Counted from the first letter of the stretch, positions 45,470-57,417 are shown. The stretch: 64,000 bases of DNA from Zasmidium citrigriseum (GCA_002786025.1 NHNW01000012.1:682001-746000); one strand, 5' to 3'. The notes: generated by a model from the letters alone, not told the origin. Numbers and translations are program-made.

Positions 45470-48400
45470 ATGGGGATCACAGGGAAGACGTCCGATGTCC
45501 GGAGCGACAAGGAAAATGAGAAGGGGAAGGATGACAAGATGTTTGGGTCTCTCCGCGAGAAGTTGAAGGATACCAAGTTGTACGACCTCAAAGTGGGCGC
45601 CGTGCACCTCAAGCATCGACTGGGAAAATTTGAGAATTTGGTGAATCAGAATCATCGCCATGACGAGGAGCACGAGCAGAAGACGGACGCGAAACGCACT
45701 AGGATTGCCGAAGGCCACCGCTTCCAGAGCTTCGCTCCCGAGAGGGATGGGAATAAGATCAAATGGTATATCGATGGAAGAGATTACTTCTATGCAGTGT
45801 CGGTTGCTCTGGAGCGGGCCAAGGAGACGATCTATATCGAGGACTGGTGGCTTTCACCGGAGCTGTTTCTGCGGAGACCGCCGTACCATAACCAGCAGTG
45901 GAGGCTGGACTACTGTCTCAAGAGGGCCGCGGAGAGAGGCGTCAAGATCTATGTGGTTGTGTATCGCGAGGTGGAGCATGCCCTCACTTGCAATTCGCAG
46001 CATACCAAGAAGGCGTTGATGTCGCTTTGCCCGGAGGGCTCGCCAGGATATGGGAACATCACGGTGATGAGACATCCGGATCACAATGTCTTTGAGAATG
46101 CGTCGGATATGACGTTTTACTGGGCGCATCACGAAAAGTTCATTGTCATTGACTACGACTTGGCTTTCATCGGAGGACTGGACCTTTGCTTTGGACGCTG
46201 GGACAACAGGCAGCATCCTCTGGCTGATGCACACCCAAGTGGAGTTGAGAATGAGATCTTCCCTGGTCAGGATTTCAATAACAACCGGATCATGGATTTC
46301 CAGAGCGTGCAGGATTGGAAGAGCAATGAGGTGTCCAAGGCCGAGTTTGGACGCATGCCGTGGCACGATGTTGCTATGGCCCTCCACGGTCCTTGCGTCT
46401 ATGATATTGCTGAGCATTTCGTGCTTCGCTGGAACTTTGTCAAGCGTGATAAGTATAAGCGGGATGACCGATACGACTGGCTCACTTTGACTGGCCGAAC
46501 GGGTGAAGATGAGGATCTCATCGGAGTTCAGAGGCCGAAACATCCTGTCGGAGACTACATCCACCATCCGCTGTCCCCTCTCGAGAACAAGCGAGGCAAC
46601 CCGAGGCAAGGCATCTCGAAGCAGCATCCGGACGGTGCCGCCGAACCGGTTGAGATGGAGGAGTTCCATGATGCTCCTGAGGAGGTTGATGAACATGGGT
46701 ATACGCGAAACCAGCATGAATTCGGTCATGGGTTACAGAAAGAGCTTGACGAGCGTGGCATACATCGACCACATTTCCACAAAACGGATCAGACCGTACG
46801 CGAGGAAGGCGTTAGCCATCAAGAGAATTCCGGTGTTACTGGCAACGACCCTAAGAACGAGGGATTCGTCTCTGCTTCGGGCGGTGTCCACGAGAAGAGA
46901 AAGGGCTACGAATCCCAAAAGGTCGAAGGAGCCACCCTTGAGGGACAAGGCACTGTGCACGCTCAACTCGTGCGCTCATCGGCAGATTGGTCTTCGGGTA
47001 TCCTCGCAGAGTGCTCAATTCAGAACGCCTACTGCCAGGTCATTCGCGACGCTAAGCACTTCGTCTACATCGAGAATCAGTTCTTCATTACGGCAACTGG
47101 TGAAGAGCAGGCCCCAGTTCACAACCAGATTGGAGCTGCGATTGTCGATGCTTGCGTGGCTGCCGACAAAGAGAACAGGAAGTTCCGCGTCATGATTGTG
47201 ATCCCCTGTATCCCTGGATTCGCTGGTGATCTTCGAGATGATGCCGCCGCGGGCACGAGAGCCATCATGGACTACCAGTACAAGTCTATCTGCCGTGGAG
47301 ACCACAGCATCTACGGTAGGATCAAGGCCGCTGGTGTCGACCCGACGAAGTACATCTTCTGCTTCAATTTGCGCTCTTATGACCGCATCAACAAGACACC
47401 GCAGCTCAAGGAGCAGGAAGAAAAGTCGGGAGTCAAGTATCAAGAGGTGCAGAGAGCTCAAGCCGAGGAGATCATGCCGGAAGGTGTTCACGCGAGCGAA
47501 GCGCTTGAGGGCTCTGGCACTACTGGTTTCCGCGAGACGGCGAAAGAAGGCGGTGCGAAAGGTCTCTTCAAGAAGACTAGGAGGACTAGTTTGGACATTG
47601 ATGAGGGAATGGAGATACAACCCGAGGATCCTAATGAGGATCAGAAGGTGCTTGCCGAAAGTGAGTTAAGATAGGGGACGTGTAGGTGAAGATCAGTACT
47701 GACTTCGTTCAACAGAGAAAAAGAAGTTCGAGGAGCACCGACATCCAAGAAACGAGGAGTTTGAGGAAAGCGAGGACACTATCGCCAAGAATGCCATGTT
47801 GGGAGAGAAGAAGCCCAGCGAGGAAAACTGGGCGGGACGTAAAGAGAACGGCAAACCCGACGGCGACAGCGAACACGACCAGGAGATTCGACAACAGGAA
47901 CTCGAGAACTTCATCCAGGAGGAGCTTTACATTCACGGCAAGGTCAGTAACTCCAAATTGAACCTCCAACTCACAACAACTAACATCTCGTCAGCTCCTA
48001 ATCGTCGACGACAGAATCGTAATCTGCGGCTCCAGCAACATAAACGACCGCTCCCAACTCGGCTTCCACGACAGCGAACTCAGCATCGTAATGGAAGACA
48101 CCCTCTCCCTACCCTCCAAAATGGCCGGCGCCGACTTCCGCGCAGGCCACCACGCCGCCACCCTCCGCCGCATGCTCTGGCGCGAACACCTCGGCCTCCT
48201 CCCCATCCAGCCCCTGGACGCCTCGCAAGACCCCAACGCTCAACCCCCCGATGACGGCGAGAATGACTACTTCGCCGGCGACGAGTATGATAAATTCGTC
48301 GAGGACCCTCTGAGTGATGAGCTCTGGGAGATGTGGACGAAGCGGGCGACGACGAATACGGCGGTTTTTCGACATTTGTTCCACGCGGATCCGGATGACA

Positions 48401-48737
48401 ATGTGAAGACTTTTGATGATTATGATAAGTTTTTGGGGGCGAAGGGGTCAAGAAAAGCGTAAGTTTACCGTACCATGGGATGGAAAAGTGCTTCTTGCTG
48501 ACGTTGTGTGTAGGGGACATATCTACGACCTCTTCCAACCGGTGGATATCGCCAGGCAGGAATTGGACAAGATCAAGGGACATCTCGTGTGGATGCCTTT
48601 GAGGTTTTTGGAGGAGGCGGAGATGGCTGAGAAGGTAAAACTCCTCCCTCTCTCATCTTCAGAGACTCTTGCTGACATGTGGATCTTTCTTTTAGGGATT
48701 GCAGGTCAACTCCTTCACTGAGAGTGTGTACACATAG
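45470..48737 (+). CDS. Phospholipase D (two HKD motifs)
   Basis: Five exons: 45470-47660, 47716-47942, 47995-48458, 48514-48634 and 48696-48737, about 1014 residues. The start is the ATG in a strong context (GCCGCCATGG) opening MGITGKTSDVRSDKEN. The first HKD motif is HHEKFIVIDYDLAFIGGLD (H221, K223, D228). The second spans the junction of exons 2 and 3, HGK/LLIVDDRIVICGSSNIND (H804, K806, D811). Other PLD blocks are YIEDWWLSPELFLRRPP and IQNAYCQVIRDAKHFVYIEN. The enzyme hydrolyses phosphatidylcholine to phosphatidic acid for membrane traffic and signalling. No PX or PH domain is seen, so this is the shorter fungal/plant-like type rather than a clear SPO14 orthologue. About 150 residues of charged linker precede the second HKD. 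Confidence 0.94.
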
Positions 48738-49487
48738 TTGTTTGATGGGCTCATCCGGAGAGTTCAACTTTCCCCCAAACCTGGTGCCCGGCGGCAAGTG
48801 GCAAACGGAGCGCAGAGCCACAATGGATGTGCTGCGACTGGCTGGCACTTGGTCTCAAGAGCAAAGGAGCGGTAGGGGTGGACCCGGCTCATGAATGCCT
48901 TCTTGGAATCACGACAGTTCTACGAGTATCGAATACATGTCTAATTCTCCGGAGTTCCAACATAGTGAAATCACGCGGCCGAGAGGCACGGTATCACAAA
49001 GGCAACAAACACTGCACAGAGAAGTTGGTTGATTTTTCACATCTTTCAATTGATCCATAGTTATCCATCTCATCCACACACACTACTCTATCCATCCCAT
49101 GGACTTCCCCCATCTCCCCTGATGTGATCCCATCGATTCCCTTTCCCCCATCTAATAGAACAGAATCTATAAACATTAATAATAGGGGGTTCTCGGGAAT
49201 CCTCTTTTCTCAAAACAATCCATCGTATGCGCTGATTCAATGCAATTCGAAATGCAAATGCAAAGTTTTCGCTCTGGTGTGAGTCCCGCGCGCGAAGCCC
49301 GTCGCTGCTGCTGGGACTGGTTTTGGTGCTTTGGTTGTTGTCGGTCTTCCTCTTCCGTTTGTCATTGCGACATGCCGTTCATGCTGCTTGTAGCCCCTGG
49401 TCTTTGTTTGTTGTGTGTTGTTGCGTTGAAAGTCGTCATATAACATTCGCTCGTGAGAGCGCCCGCGCGTGCTTGTCAGCATGCAAT
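48738..49487. other. Convergent intergenic region between PLD and LCB2
   Basis: 750 bp between two 3' ends. Contains short C/T-rich and A/T-rich runs consistent with 3' UTRs and polyadenylation; no gene seen. Confidence 0.5.
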
Positions 49488-51563
49488 CTAGCAGAGTGGG
49501 ACTTTGACGTCTTCGACGCCTCGTCGGATCACATCTTCTAACTTCCATCGTGGTGGAATGACTTGCTTGCCACCTGCCTCGAGACATGATCGGATCTCAA
49601 CCTCCTTCTCGTTGGACTCCGGAACGGGTTCCTGGCCTCCTGCAATGCCAGAGCTGAACTTCAGCTGCAAGACTTCACCAGCTTGGTCGCAAGCGGCGAG
49701 TAGTCTGTCGAGATCGTCCTTGGTATGTGCTGCACTGACGCAGAATCGTGCTCGCGACGAGATAAGAGGCGTAGCAGGGTAGCCGACGACAACGACAGCG
49801 ATCTTGCGCTTCAACATCTCGTGGGAGAATGCGGGAATCTTGGCTGGGTGGTACAGGAGTAGAGGAATGATGGGGCTGTCGTCGTGGCCGTATACAATGA
49901 AGCCCAGTCGCTTGAGTCCGAGGCGGAGGTATCGGCTGTTGAAGGCAAGACGCTGCAGACGCTCCTCGCCCTGTCCTGGGGAAAGCTCGCCGGCGATGAT
50001 TCGCAAACTCGAGCTGATCTGGCTGAGGACTGCGGGCGTCGGACATTCGCCGAAGATGGTACCAGCGTTGTTGATCCGGATCTTGTCAATCAAAGCCTTG
50101 CTGCTAGCAATGTAGCCACCATTGGCGCCGAAAGACTTGGTGAAGGTGCCCATGAGAATGTCGATCTCTGAAGGGTTGATGCCAAAGTAATCGCAGACGC
50201 CACGGCCCTTGGGTCCAAGTGCACCAATAGAATGCGCCTCATCAACGTACAGACCGAATTTGTACTTCTTCTTCAAAGCAATGAGACCAGGCAGGTTGCA
50301 CATGGTACCCTCCATGCTGTAAAGACCTTCGACGGCAACCAGAATCTTCCTCCACGGGCGATGCGTTCTCGGCTGGCCTTGCGATATCCTCTCGCGAAGC
50401 AGCTTTTCCAGGGCAACCATGTCGTTGTGTTTGAACATGTCGATGACAGCACCGCTCAATCGTGCGCCGAATCGGATCGACGAATGATTGAGCTGATCGG
50501 AGATCAAGAGACAGCCCTTGCCGACCAGTGCAGGGAAGATGGTGGCATTGGTAACGAAGCCCATGGAGTAAATCGAAGCCGCTTCCTTGCCCACAAATTC
50601 CGCAACCTGGCTTTCCACGTCGCGGTGCAGCTCTGACGTTCCAGAATCGGCTCGTGGGGAGCAGAAGGAAATGCCGTACTTCTTGACACTGGCCTCGGCA
50701 GCTTCGGCGCATTCGCCTTCTGATTGCGCAAATCCCAAGTAGTTGTATGATGACATGTTCAATGTCTGCGTCGTGGTCCCAGTAAGATTGAAGGACAGGT
50801 TGAAGTCGTCGCTCTTGCGGTCCAGTAGCGTGATGAAACGGCCAGGCACGCCAGTCACGGGCCTCCTGAAGCAGTCGTTGATTCGCAGCTGCAGTCGTCT
50901 GATATAGAAGTTGTCGAAATCAGAGTTCAACGGAGCATAGCCATCTTGCTCGCGCAGCTGTTTGTAATGATCCGGCTTGAACCTCTTTCCAAAGAAATCT
51001 CGCACATGTCCGAAGATGATCAGGATCAGGTAGGAGATGTAGGTGGTGATGAGGTAGTAGTACGGCGGCTCGTCTTCAATGGGTTCGGGAAACTCGTCGC
51101 CCACGAATCTGGAAGAATATAGATGCTGTTTTGAGCCCAGGGGGCCAAATGCCGCGTGCTGCTTTGCGATCCGTCGCGCCTCGGCAGGTGTAGGAGGTTG
51201 AAAGAGAGTCAATGGCTCGGTCTTCTCCATCTTGCTCTTCTCGCCTGTCGCCGTTGTCAGATTGATTGTAGGCAAGCTCAGTGTTGGAATCTGCGGACTT
51301 GGCGGTCTGAACGTCGGTATTTGCGGCGGTTCTAGCTTGACCTGCTGTTGTGGCTCGGGGGTCAGGACGATTTTGGCGGTCTTCGGGTTGCTGTTGGAGA
51401 AGGGCAGGGAGAATTTTGGCCGCGGGATGCGGATGCCCTGCTTGTTCGGAGTGGTGGTTTCGCGGGTCTCGATGCGAATTGGCTCCTTTTCGGACAAGAT
51501 TGTGGTGTCCGTCGAGGTCTGCGGCGAGGAGGCGAAGGGATTGAGAGTGCGGATGGCAGGCAT
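49488..51563 (-). CDS. LCB2: Serine palmitoyltransferase subunit 2 (LCB2)
   Basis: Intronless, 691 residues from ATG 51563. It catalyses with Lcb1 the first step of sphingolipid synthesis, condensing serine with palmitoyl-CoA at the ER. The first 135 residues are Pro/Thr-rich. A membrane segment follows (YYYLITTYISYLILIIFGHV, near 168-187), then the PLP domain: SSYNYLGFAQSEGECAEAAE, SICSPR-like ISFCSPRADSGTSELH, LYVDEAHSIGALGPKGRG with the PLP-contacting Asp, and GTFTKSFGANGGYIAS with the Schiff-base lysine at about K476. The extended N-terminus is longer than in yeast Lcb2 (561 residues). Confidence 0.96.
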   Translation of the reverse strand: MPAIRTLNPFASSPQTSTDTTILSEKEPIRIETRETTTPNKQGIRIPRPKFSLPFSNSNPKTAKIVLTPEPQQQVKLEPPQIPTFRPPSPQIPTLSLPTINLTTATGEKSKMEKTEPLTLFQPPTPAEARRIAKQHAAFGPLGSKQHLYSSRFVGDEFPEPIEDEPPYYYLITTYISYLILIIFGHVRDFFGKRFKPDHYKQLREQDGYAPLNSDFDNFYIRRLQLRINDCFRRPVTGVPGRFITLLDRKSDDFNLSFNLTGTTTQTLNMSSYNYLGFAQSEGECAEAAEASVKKYGISFCSPRADSGTSELHRDVESQVAEFVGKEAASIYSMGFVTNATIFPALVGKGCLLISDQLNHSSIRFGARLSGAVIDMFKHNDMVALEKLLRERISQGQPRTHRPWRKILVAVEGLYSMEGTMCNLPGLIALKKKYKFGLYVDEAHSIGALGPKGRGVCDYFGINPSEIDILMGTFTKSFGANGGYIASSKALIDKIRINNAGTIFGECPTPAVLSQISSSLRIIAGELSPGQGEERLQRLAFNSRYLRLGLKRLGFIVYGHDDSPIIPLLLYHPAKIPAFSHEMLKRKIAVVVVGYPATPLISSRARFCVSAAHTKDDLDRLLAACDQAGEVLQLKFSSGIAGGQEPVPESNEKEVEIRSCLEAGGKQVIPPRWKLEDVIRRGVEDVKVPLC

Positions 51564-53492
51564 GGCGTCTGTTGGGTGGATATTATGATTAGTTGGGCTG
51601 GTCTAGTATAGCCTGGTGGTGGTGCTGGCGGAAAGCATGCACGCGGGTATTAAGGACGCGAGAAGGCGGTAGTCGAGGGAGTAGTGGTGTGTGGCGTGGA
51701 GTAAGCAGATGGCAGCGCTGAGGAGGAGTGTCGCCGACGCGAGCAGGGAGCGAATGCCACGTGCTGCGACGGCGGCGTGGCAGTAGAGAGCGGCGCGGTG
51801 GAGGAGATGTTTGTCGCAGAGCAGGCGCAGGCGGTGGATGAAGACGAAGACAGAGCGACGGACAACGAGACTGGCAAGGACTTGAAGGCCTCTAGTGCAA
51901 GTTTGATGTCGGTCAAGATGTCATTCCCGCGCCTTCCTGCTCTGCTGCGGCTAGCGAGACTCGTCCGCGCCTTCCGGCCAAGTCGCAGTCGGTGAAGAAG
52001 TGCCGACCGCTGCTGATCGCGATATTTGCTGCTCTTCTGCTGTGTTGAAGAACAGAACAGGACAGGACGTTCGTTTCGCCAATTGCTCGTTTCTGTTCTC
52101 CTCTGCGCTGGTCTGCGTGGACTCGAGGCTGTGTCGTGGGACGAAGGTAGGGGGCTGGGGGCTCAGCTGTGCTCACCTTACGCTGTCATTCCGCGCTGCC
52201 CCAGATGGATGTCTGCACTCCTTCGCTCCACCAACAGCTGCGTGCTGCTGCGTGTGTGTACCTGGATGCTGACTGTCGCGTGCTGATGCTGCTGTTTGTC
52301 CGCCCGTCGGTCTGCTCAGAAAGACCCTCAGTCCCTCAGTCAGCAGCGCTGGATGGCTCGTTCGGCTTCGGCGGTCGTCGTTCCAATGACGCAGGAGTCG
52401 AGTTTCAGTAACAGACTTCCCGCTCTCCAATGTCCAGTCCTCCAAACCCAATCCCTTCGGTCGCGTCCTGGATGTTGCAAGCAGTGAGAGAAGAACCAAG
52501 ATCAAGGAAATCGATAACGCAGCTGGTGCAAGAGAAGCATTGGGAGGCTAGGCTAAACCGTTGTTCTCTTGGCTAATCAAGAGTCGGAAATTAGGGAGAT
52601 CCACCGCCATCCACCGCGCTCTCTGCAGCCCGACCAACCCTCAAATCTCAGGGGCTGCGTGATGCCGTGTGCACCGTCCAAGCGAGCTGCCTTCAGCCGT
52701 GCAAGCATTCGATGCCGGTTGTCAAGACCCGCGAGTGTTTTGTGCGCGGCACAACTCCCTTGTGCGAGCCGACCTGTCAACCTTCACTTCGGTCGGAGCC
52801 ACGGCCGACGCCGTTGTGAAGCCCGTGATCTTCTGCAAAGAGATTGAGTGGCGAGAGCAGCCGACTTGCCGACCACACCGAGATCTGTTATTCCGAGTAC
52901 GAGTGCGAAGGTCGAGCATTCAATGGTTGACATTGATTGACAGTAAATCATTGATGGTAAATGAATTGTGCTGTTTCGAGTGGACGGCATTGCCACATGC
53001 ACCTGGCCAGGAACAATGGCTGCACACGGCTGTCGTTGGGCTATGCTGTGTTCCCAAACACAATTGCTTGTGCTCACAACATGGCCGCCACGCCTGCGTT
53101 ACACAGCTTCGAAACACATCTTGCCGTCTTCGACAACAGGTAAAAGCAATCTCCCAGTGTATTTCAGGGCCTCGAGCCTTTGCCATCCGGCCTATGCAAA
53201 CCTTCAACATTGGTTTCGGCAACGTACATCGACCACTAAGGTAGGCGCCGCAAGGACAGATTCTACGAGAAGACGTCTTGTATGGACGTAGAAGAGACAA
53301 CATGGCAGGTGAAAATCCATCGCTCGTACGAAGGCGTAGAATTCCGCCAGTCAGCCCAACTAGCACATTAAGGACATACAGACAGCCTGCCGTGAAGCAT
53401 CACTCATTCACTCGTAACACGCATCAACACAGATGCTCCTACAAAGGATGCAACATATCATCAAATCCACCCTTTCTCAGTCGTTGGTCATC
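51564..53492. other. Intergenic region, 1.9 kb
   Basis: Promoter and leader of LCB2 on the left, 3' end of the next minus-strand gene on the right. The longer frames (52669-53244 plus, 52920-53366 minus) begin at GTG and lack family resemblance. Nothing supported. Confidence 0.45.
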
Positions 53493-55322
53493 TCAATACA
53501 CATACCCCCTCTCCCTCTCCCTCTCTGCCCGTCTTCCACCCCTCCTCTCATCAACATACCCCCTCTCCCGTTCCCTCCTCCGTCCACCCCTCCCAAAATC
53601 CGCAACCCCATAATCCTCCCCAGCAGGAAACTGCGTAATGCCCCTCCTCAACACAGGCTCCGCATAAGGCCCTCCCGGATAATCATCCCTCTCCCTTCCA
53701 CTCCAAGTATTGCCATGATGTAGTAGAGGGCGAGTTGTAGCATGCCTTCGAGGAGGAGACGGAGCGTTGGGGATTCGAAGGCCCAGGCCTGTTGCATCGC
53801 TTCGTCGCCGAGTGTGACTTTCAATACGTCGAGAGGAGTGGCTGTTATATGGCTCCATGACAATCTGCCCACCACTACGACGGTGGTCACGGGGGTAGGT
53901 CGTGCCTACGTACCCAGAGTCGCGACGATAGTACTTGCTTCCTCGTCGTCCAAGTGTCCCATTCGGTCCATCCATCATGAGAGGCGTACGAGGCGGTGTA
54001 CTCGGCGGCGTGAAAGATCCCCCAGACTGCGCACTCCACATGTCATCTCGATCTCGGAACGATCCCTCCGACGAGGAATTGCCTTCCCGCAGATTCCAGT
54101 CTTCGACTTTATTGATCACTTCATCAAGCCTATCGCCAAGACGGTCTTCGAGGGCGTCGAATTTGCGTTCTAGGCGTTCGGAGTCCCGACGCTGGCGCTC
54201 TTGTCGACGTTGTTCCTCTTCGCGAGACCTGGAGCGGGAGTGCGAGTCTCGTCGGCGGTCTTGGCCGTAGGGAGTCATTGCGCGAGTTTGGAAATGATTC
54301 TGGCGGTGAGGCTCCATGTCGTGAGGCATGTCGAAGGCGCCGGGATGGTTGAATTGGGGGTTGGGTTGGAAGGGGTTGCCGTCGTGGGGCATGGGGCCGC
54401 CAAATTGCTGCTGCTGTTGGGTTGGACCGGGAAACTGGGGGATGGGAATGGGAATGGCGCCCATGGGTGGCATTTGGTCATGGTGTCCTTGATTGTGGTG
54501 AGGCTGTCCGTGATGGCCCTGATGATGTTGAGGCGGCGGAGGAATGTCGATAATCGGAGTGCTATTACGGTGGCCATGCCCAACATCTGCAAAGGGGTCG
54601 TGTATGGCATTGTTGCCACCACGAGGCTCGTCCCAGGGGTCATCATCTCTGTCGACGTTGTTGGTCTTCTTGTTCTTTTCCTTCTTCTTATCCTTCATCG
54701 GGGTCGCCAGATCAATAATCTCAGACTGCTGATACTGAGTATTCACACGGCCACCCGTACCGAGCCTCTGAGAAGTAGTAGCAGCCTTGATGGCATTCCG
54801 GTCTTGGCGCTTCAGAATAACCATGATCTTCACCACCTCGATCGTCCTCGTTCGCCAATGCTTCTCGGTGTACCTCTTTACACACTCCAGAACCCACTCA
54901 GCGTCTTTATTCTTCTCCTCTAGTTGACGCTGCGCAACAAGCCGGTTGATGACGCCCTGTTGATCCCCAGATAGCCTTGCCAATGTGTTCAAGGGTCCCA
55001 TCCTGGTTTCGAGGCGCACTTTCCTGCAAATCTCGACAAATTTCGAGTCTGAAAACGGGAGAGCTCGGCGTCCGATCCTCGACCAGCTCGGTTTCTCGCC
55101 GATCTGTTGCGGAGCCGCCTTCTCGAGCATAAAGCCTTCATACTGGACTTCGACTGGGGGTTTCTTCTTGTCCTTGTCCTTGTTCTTCTTAGCGCTGTTG
55201 TTCCTGTTCGAACCATGATCTCCGTAGTCATCGGAGTCATAGCCGCCAGGAACATCGAATTGAAGATAAGGGTCCATCACTTGACCCTGGGGAGGGAACC
55301 CTGGCGGTGGTGGCATCGCCAT
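53493..55322 (-). CDS. Hypothetical protein with conserved helical N-terminus and disordered His/Pro/Arg-rich tail
   Basis: Intronless, 609 residues. After a Pro-rich lead and a Lys/Asp block, residues 60-185 look like a folded helical domain: VQYEGFMLEKAAPQQIGEKP, IGRRALPFSDSKFVEICRKV, RYTEKHWRTRTIEVVKIMVI. The middle (225-345) is rich in His, Pro and Gln (HHQGHHGQPHHNQGHHDQ), then an RS/RE segment (RRRDSHSRSRSREEEQRRQ) and a coiled-coil-like stretch RKFDALEDRLGDRLDEVINK. The extreme C-terminus holds a near-duplicate RRRERERGYV / RRAERERERGYV. RS-like and low-complexity character suggests RNA binding or condensate behaviour, but this is inference; the family is not recognised. Confidence 0.78.
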   Translation of the reverse strand: MAMPPPPGFPPQGQVMDPYLQFDVPGGYDSDDYGDHGSNRNNSAKKNKDKDKKKPPVEVQYEGFMLEKAAPQQIGEKPSWSRIGRRALPFSDSKFVEICRKVRLETRMGPLNTLARLSGDQQGVINRLVAQRQLEEKNKDAEWVLECVKRYTEKHWRTRTIEVVKIMVILKRQDRNAIKAATTSQRLGTGGRVNTQYQQSEIIDLATPMKDKKKEKNKKTNNVDRDDDPWDEPRGGNNAIHDPFADVGHGHRNSTPIIDIPPPPQHHQGHHGQPHHNQGHHDQMPPMGAIPIPIPQFPGPTQQQQQFGGPMPHDGNPFQPNPQFNHPGAFDMPHDMEPHRQNHFQTRAMTPYGQDRRRDSHSRSRSREEEQRRQERQRRDSERLERKFDALEDRLGDRLDEVINKVEDWNLREGNSSSEGSFRDRDDMWSAQSGGSFTPPSTPPRTPLMMDGPNGTLGRRGSKYYRRDSGYVGTTYPRDHRRSGGQIVMEPYNSHSSRRIESHTRRRSDATGLGLRIPNAPSPPRRHATTRPLLHHGNTWSGRERDDYPGGPYAEPVLRRGITQFPAGEDYGVADFGRGGRRRERERGYVDERRGGRRAERERERGYVY

Positions 55323-57417
55323 AGTATCTGCCAGCCACTAGAATGCCCGAAATGAAGTAAGATCTTCGAAGATGGGAGAGCACAGACGTATCCTTTGCCA
55401 ATGAAAGGAAGATGGCTGGTTGCCTTTCTTAAAGGCCAAGCGGCTGAAAGTGAGTCAAGGCAGCCAGAGAGGATGAAGAAGGAAAGAGAGTTTGTGAGTG
55501 GCGGGGAGGGGCAAGTCCGGGTAGATGAATGCCTTGTCTAGACCACGAACAAGGCAAAGGCATTCCAGCAGCTGCCTTCTGGACATGTACAAAGAGTCCG
55601 CCCCGTTGCATTGTGCAGCTATCGCCCTTCACGGCTTGCGCCCCAGTGCCACCACTACGATTTCAAAGCAAGGTTCTGATGGCTGCAATCGAGACGATGA
55701 TTGCAGAGGGCGTTGAGAGGCCGCCGTGGAGTAGCACCAGCCTGCATGGGGCGGAAAGCCTGGGGCATTCGTGCGAACCAGAAGGCAACCAGGGTATGAA
55801 GGCAACCACCTGCAGCCGACCTCAGCTCGACAGCTGGCGATCGTTGCGAATGTGTCTCTTCAAGAGCTTGTACGACCCCGCACACGGCAGTGCTGTCGAG
55901 CCTGTGTCGTCCATGGTTGGAAGGGCGTGGTACAAAGATGGCGATGCTATCCGTTGAAGGGCCGTCAGAAGACCTCGTGTAGCCTTGCCAGAGACCATGA
56001 AGCCATTGACCTCAGTGACCAATCACGTTCCTCCGAACTCGCAGCTCTTGACCGGAAGGCCATTGTCTCCGTCAGATAAGCTGTTCGGCCGGATCGTTAC
56101 GCCCCGTTCACACCCTCTGTTCGCATTTCGAGCTGATGCCGTTGAGTCTAAATGTTTCAGACAGCGCATGCGAGCGAGGTTCGCAATCGATCAGATGCTC
56201 TGATGATTCACTCGTTGGCAAGGGACGTTAAAATAAGCTGCAAGTTGCGTGGCCAGTTGGCGTATCCTTATAAATGATCGGGTGCCATGCTTCTACGCCG
56301 TCTCTTCTCTCTCGACCAATTCCACCGTGGTGGAGCAGATTTCATGCATCGCAAGCATGGCCGCCCAATTCTTCGAAGGTCCAAAGCGATGCAAGTCAAC
56401 TGGGAGGCAACCGAGAGGTTCGAAGAGGCGCAGGCGGAGTGAGCATGCACGAGCCCCGCTTGTGCGCTGGCAACTTCTGCAAGCCATGCAGTAGCAAGCA
56501 CGATGTTGCAAGAGCAAGACAGACTTTGCGTCAACCTCTGCGCAGCCGATGCCAACCTCAGGCCTTGTGAGGTTCGAGGACGCGTGTTGCAGTCGGCAGG
56601 CAAACACTCCGTGGATGCAGCTATACCAAGCGACATGACAGCAAAGCAGATTGGACGCCTTGGACACCGAGTACTTGGCCATTGGCCTGCTATCTTTGCT
56701 GCCAGTCATCCGGGCGTTCATGGACTCATCGAACGGCGGTCATCTGGTTCGGAAGAGATACGTGTCCTGCAATGATGGCTCATCTGACGACTGACGACTG
56801 TCCTTTGCGGCCATCCCGGGCGTTACCAAGGAGAGGCTGTTATTGCGATATGGTACTACGAACCCGTGAGACGGTCCTAGGCGGCCTCCTAGAGCTTGTG
56901 ACAGGACACGACAGCCGTCAGCGAGAACGAAGAATGGCGGCATCTCCGAGTCTGTTCGACATCAGACGGTACGTGCACAGGCACGCCGGTAACGGCATCG
57001 AGGACTCAGGCATCTCAAACTTATTGTCGGTATCCGTGGCATCGTTCGTACGACCAGCTCGTGTCATAGTAGCCTGAGGTCAACTGCCCTGAAAAGTGCC
57101 TTGGGCAATTGCCTCGCAGCTTAAGTCCGGGCGCGCTTTTGGAGGCGATCGAAGTCCAGATCCGGCGGTAGCATCCTCCAGCAAAAGACTGGCGGTTGCG
57201 GTCGATTGTAGACATTGGAGTGCCACAGCAGTAGTAGTGACGAAGAAGTGAAGTCGACATCTGAATTGCAACTTCCCTGTCCCTGACGTTACACAGGGAA
57301 GGTGCCCCCACCGACAATGTGGGGGCCCGAATGATTGAGTCTGGTGAGAACATCAGTCGTCGATACTGAACTACTTCCCATCGTCATTTCGTTCGACACT
57401 TACCATCAACAACATCA
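55323..57417. other. Divergent intergenic region, 2.1 kb
   Basis: Starts of two outward-facing genes. No convincing frame on either strand. The right end holds a perfect inverted repeat containing CreA-like sites, listed separately. Confidence 0.45.
57304..57326. promoter_or_regulatory. Inverted repeat with paired CreA-like (SYGGRG) sites
   Basis: GCCCCCAC, a 7-nt spacer CGACAAT, then GTGGGGGC: an exact 8-bp palindrome. Each arm contains GTGGGG (CCCCAC on the other strand), which fits the SYGGRG consensus of the carbon catabolite repressor CreA/Cre1. It lies 92 nt upstream of the GH43 start, where such operators act in fungal hydrolase genes. The palindrome could also form a small hairpin in a leader RNA. 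Binding is inferred. Confidence 0.5.

Noticed and set aside
52669..53366. Two overlapping long frames (plus 191 codons, minus 148 codons)
   Set aside because: Both start at GTG and are opposite-strand shadows of each other without conserved blocks.
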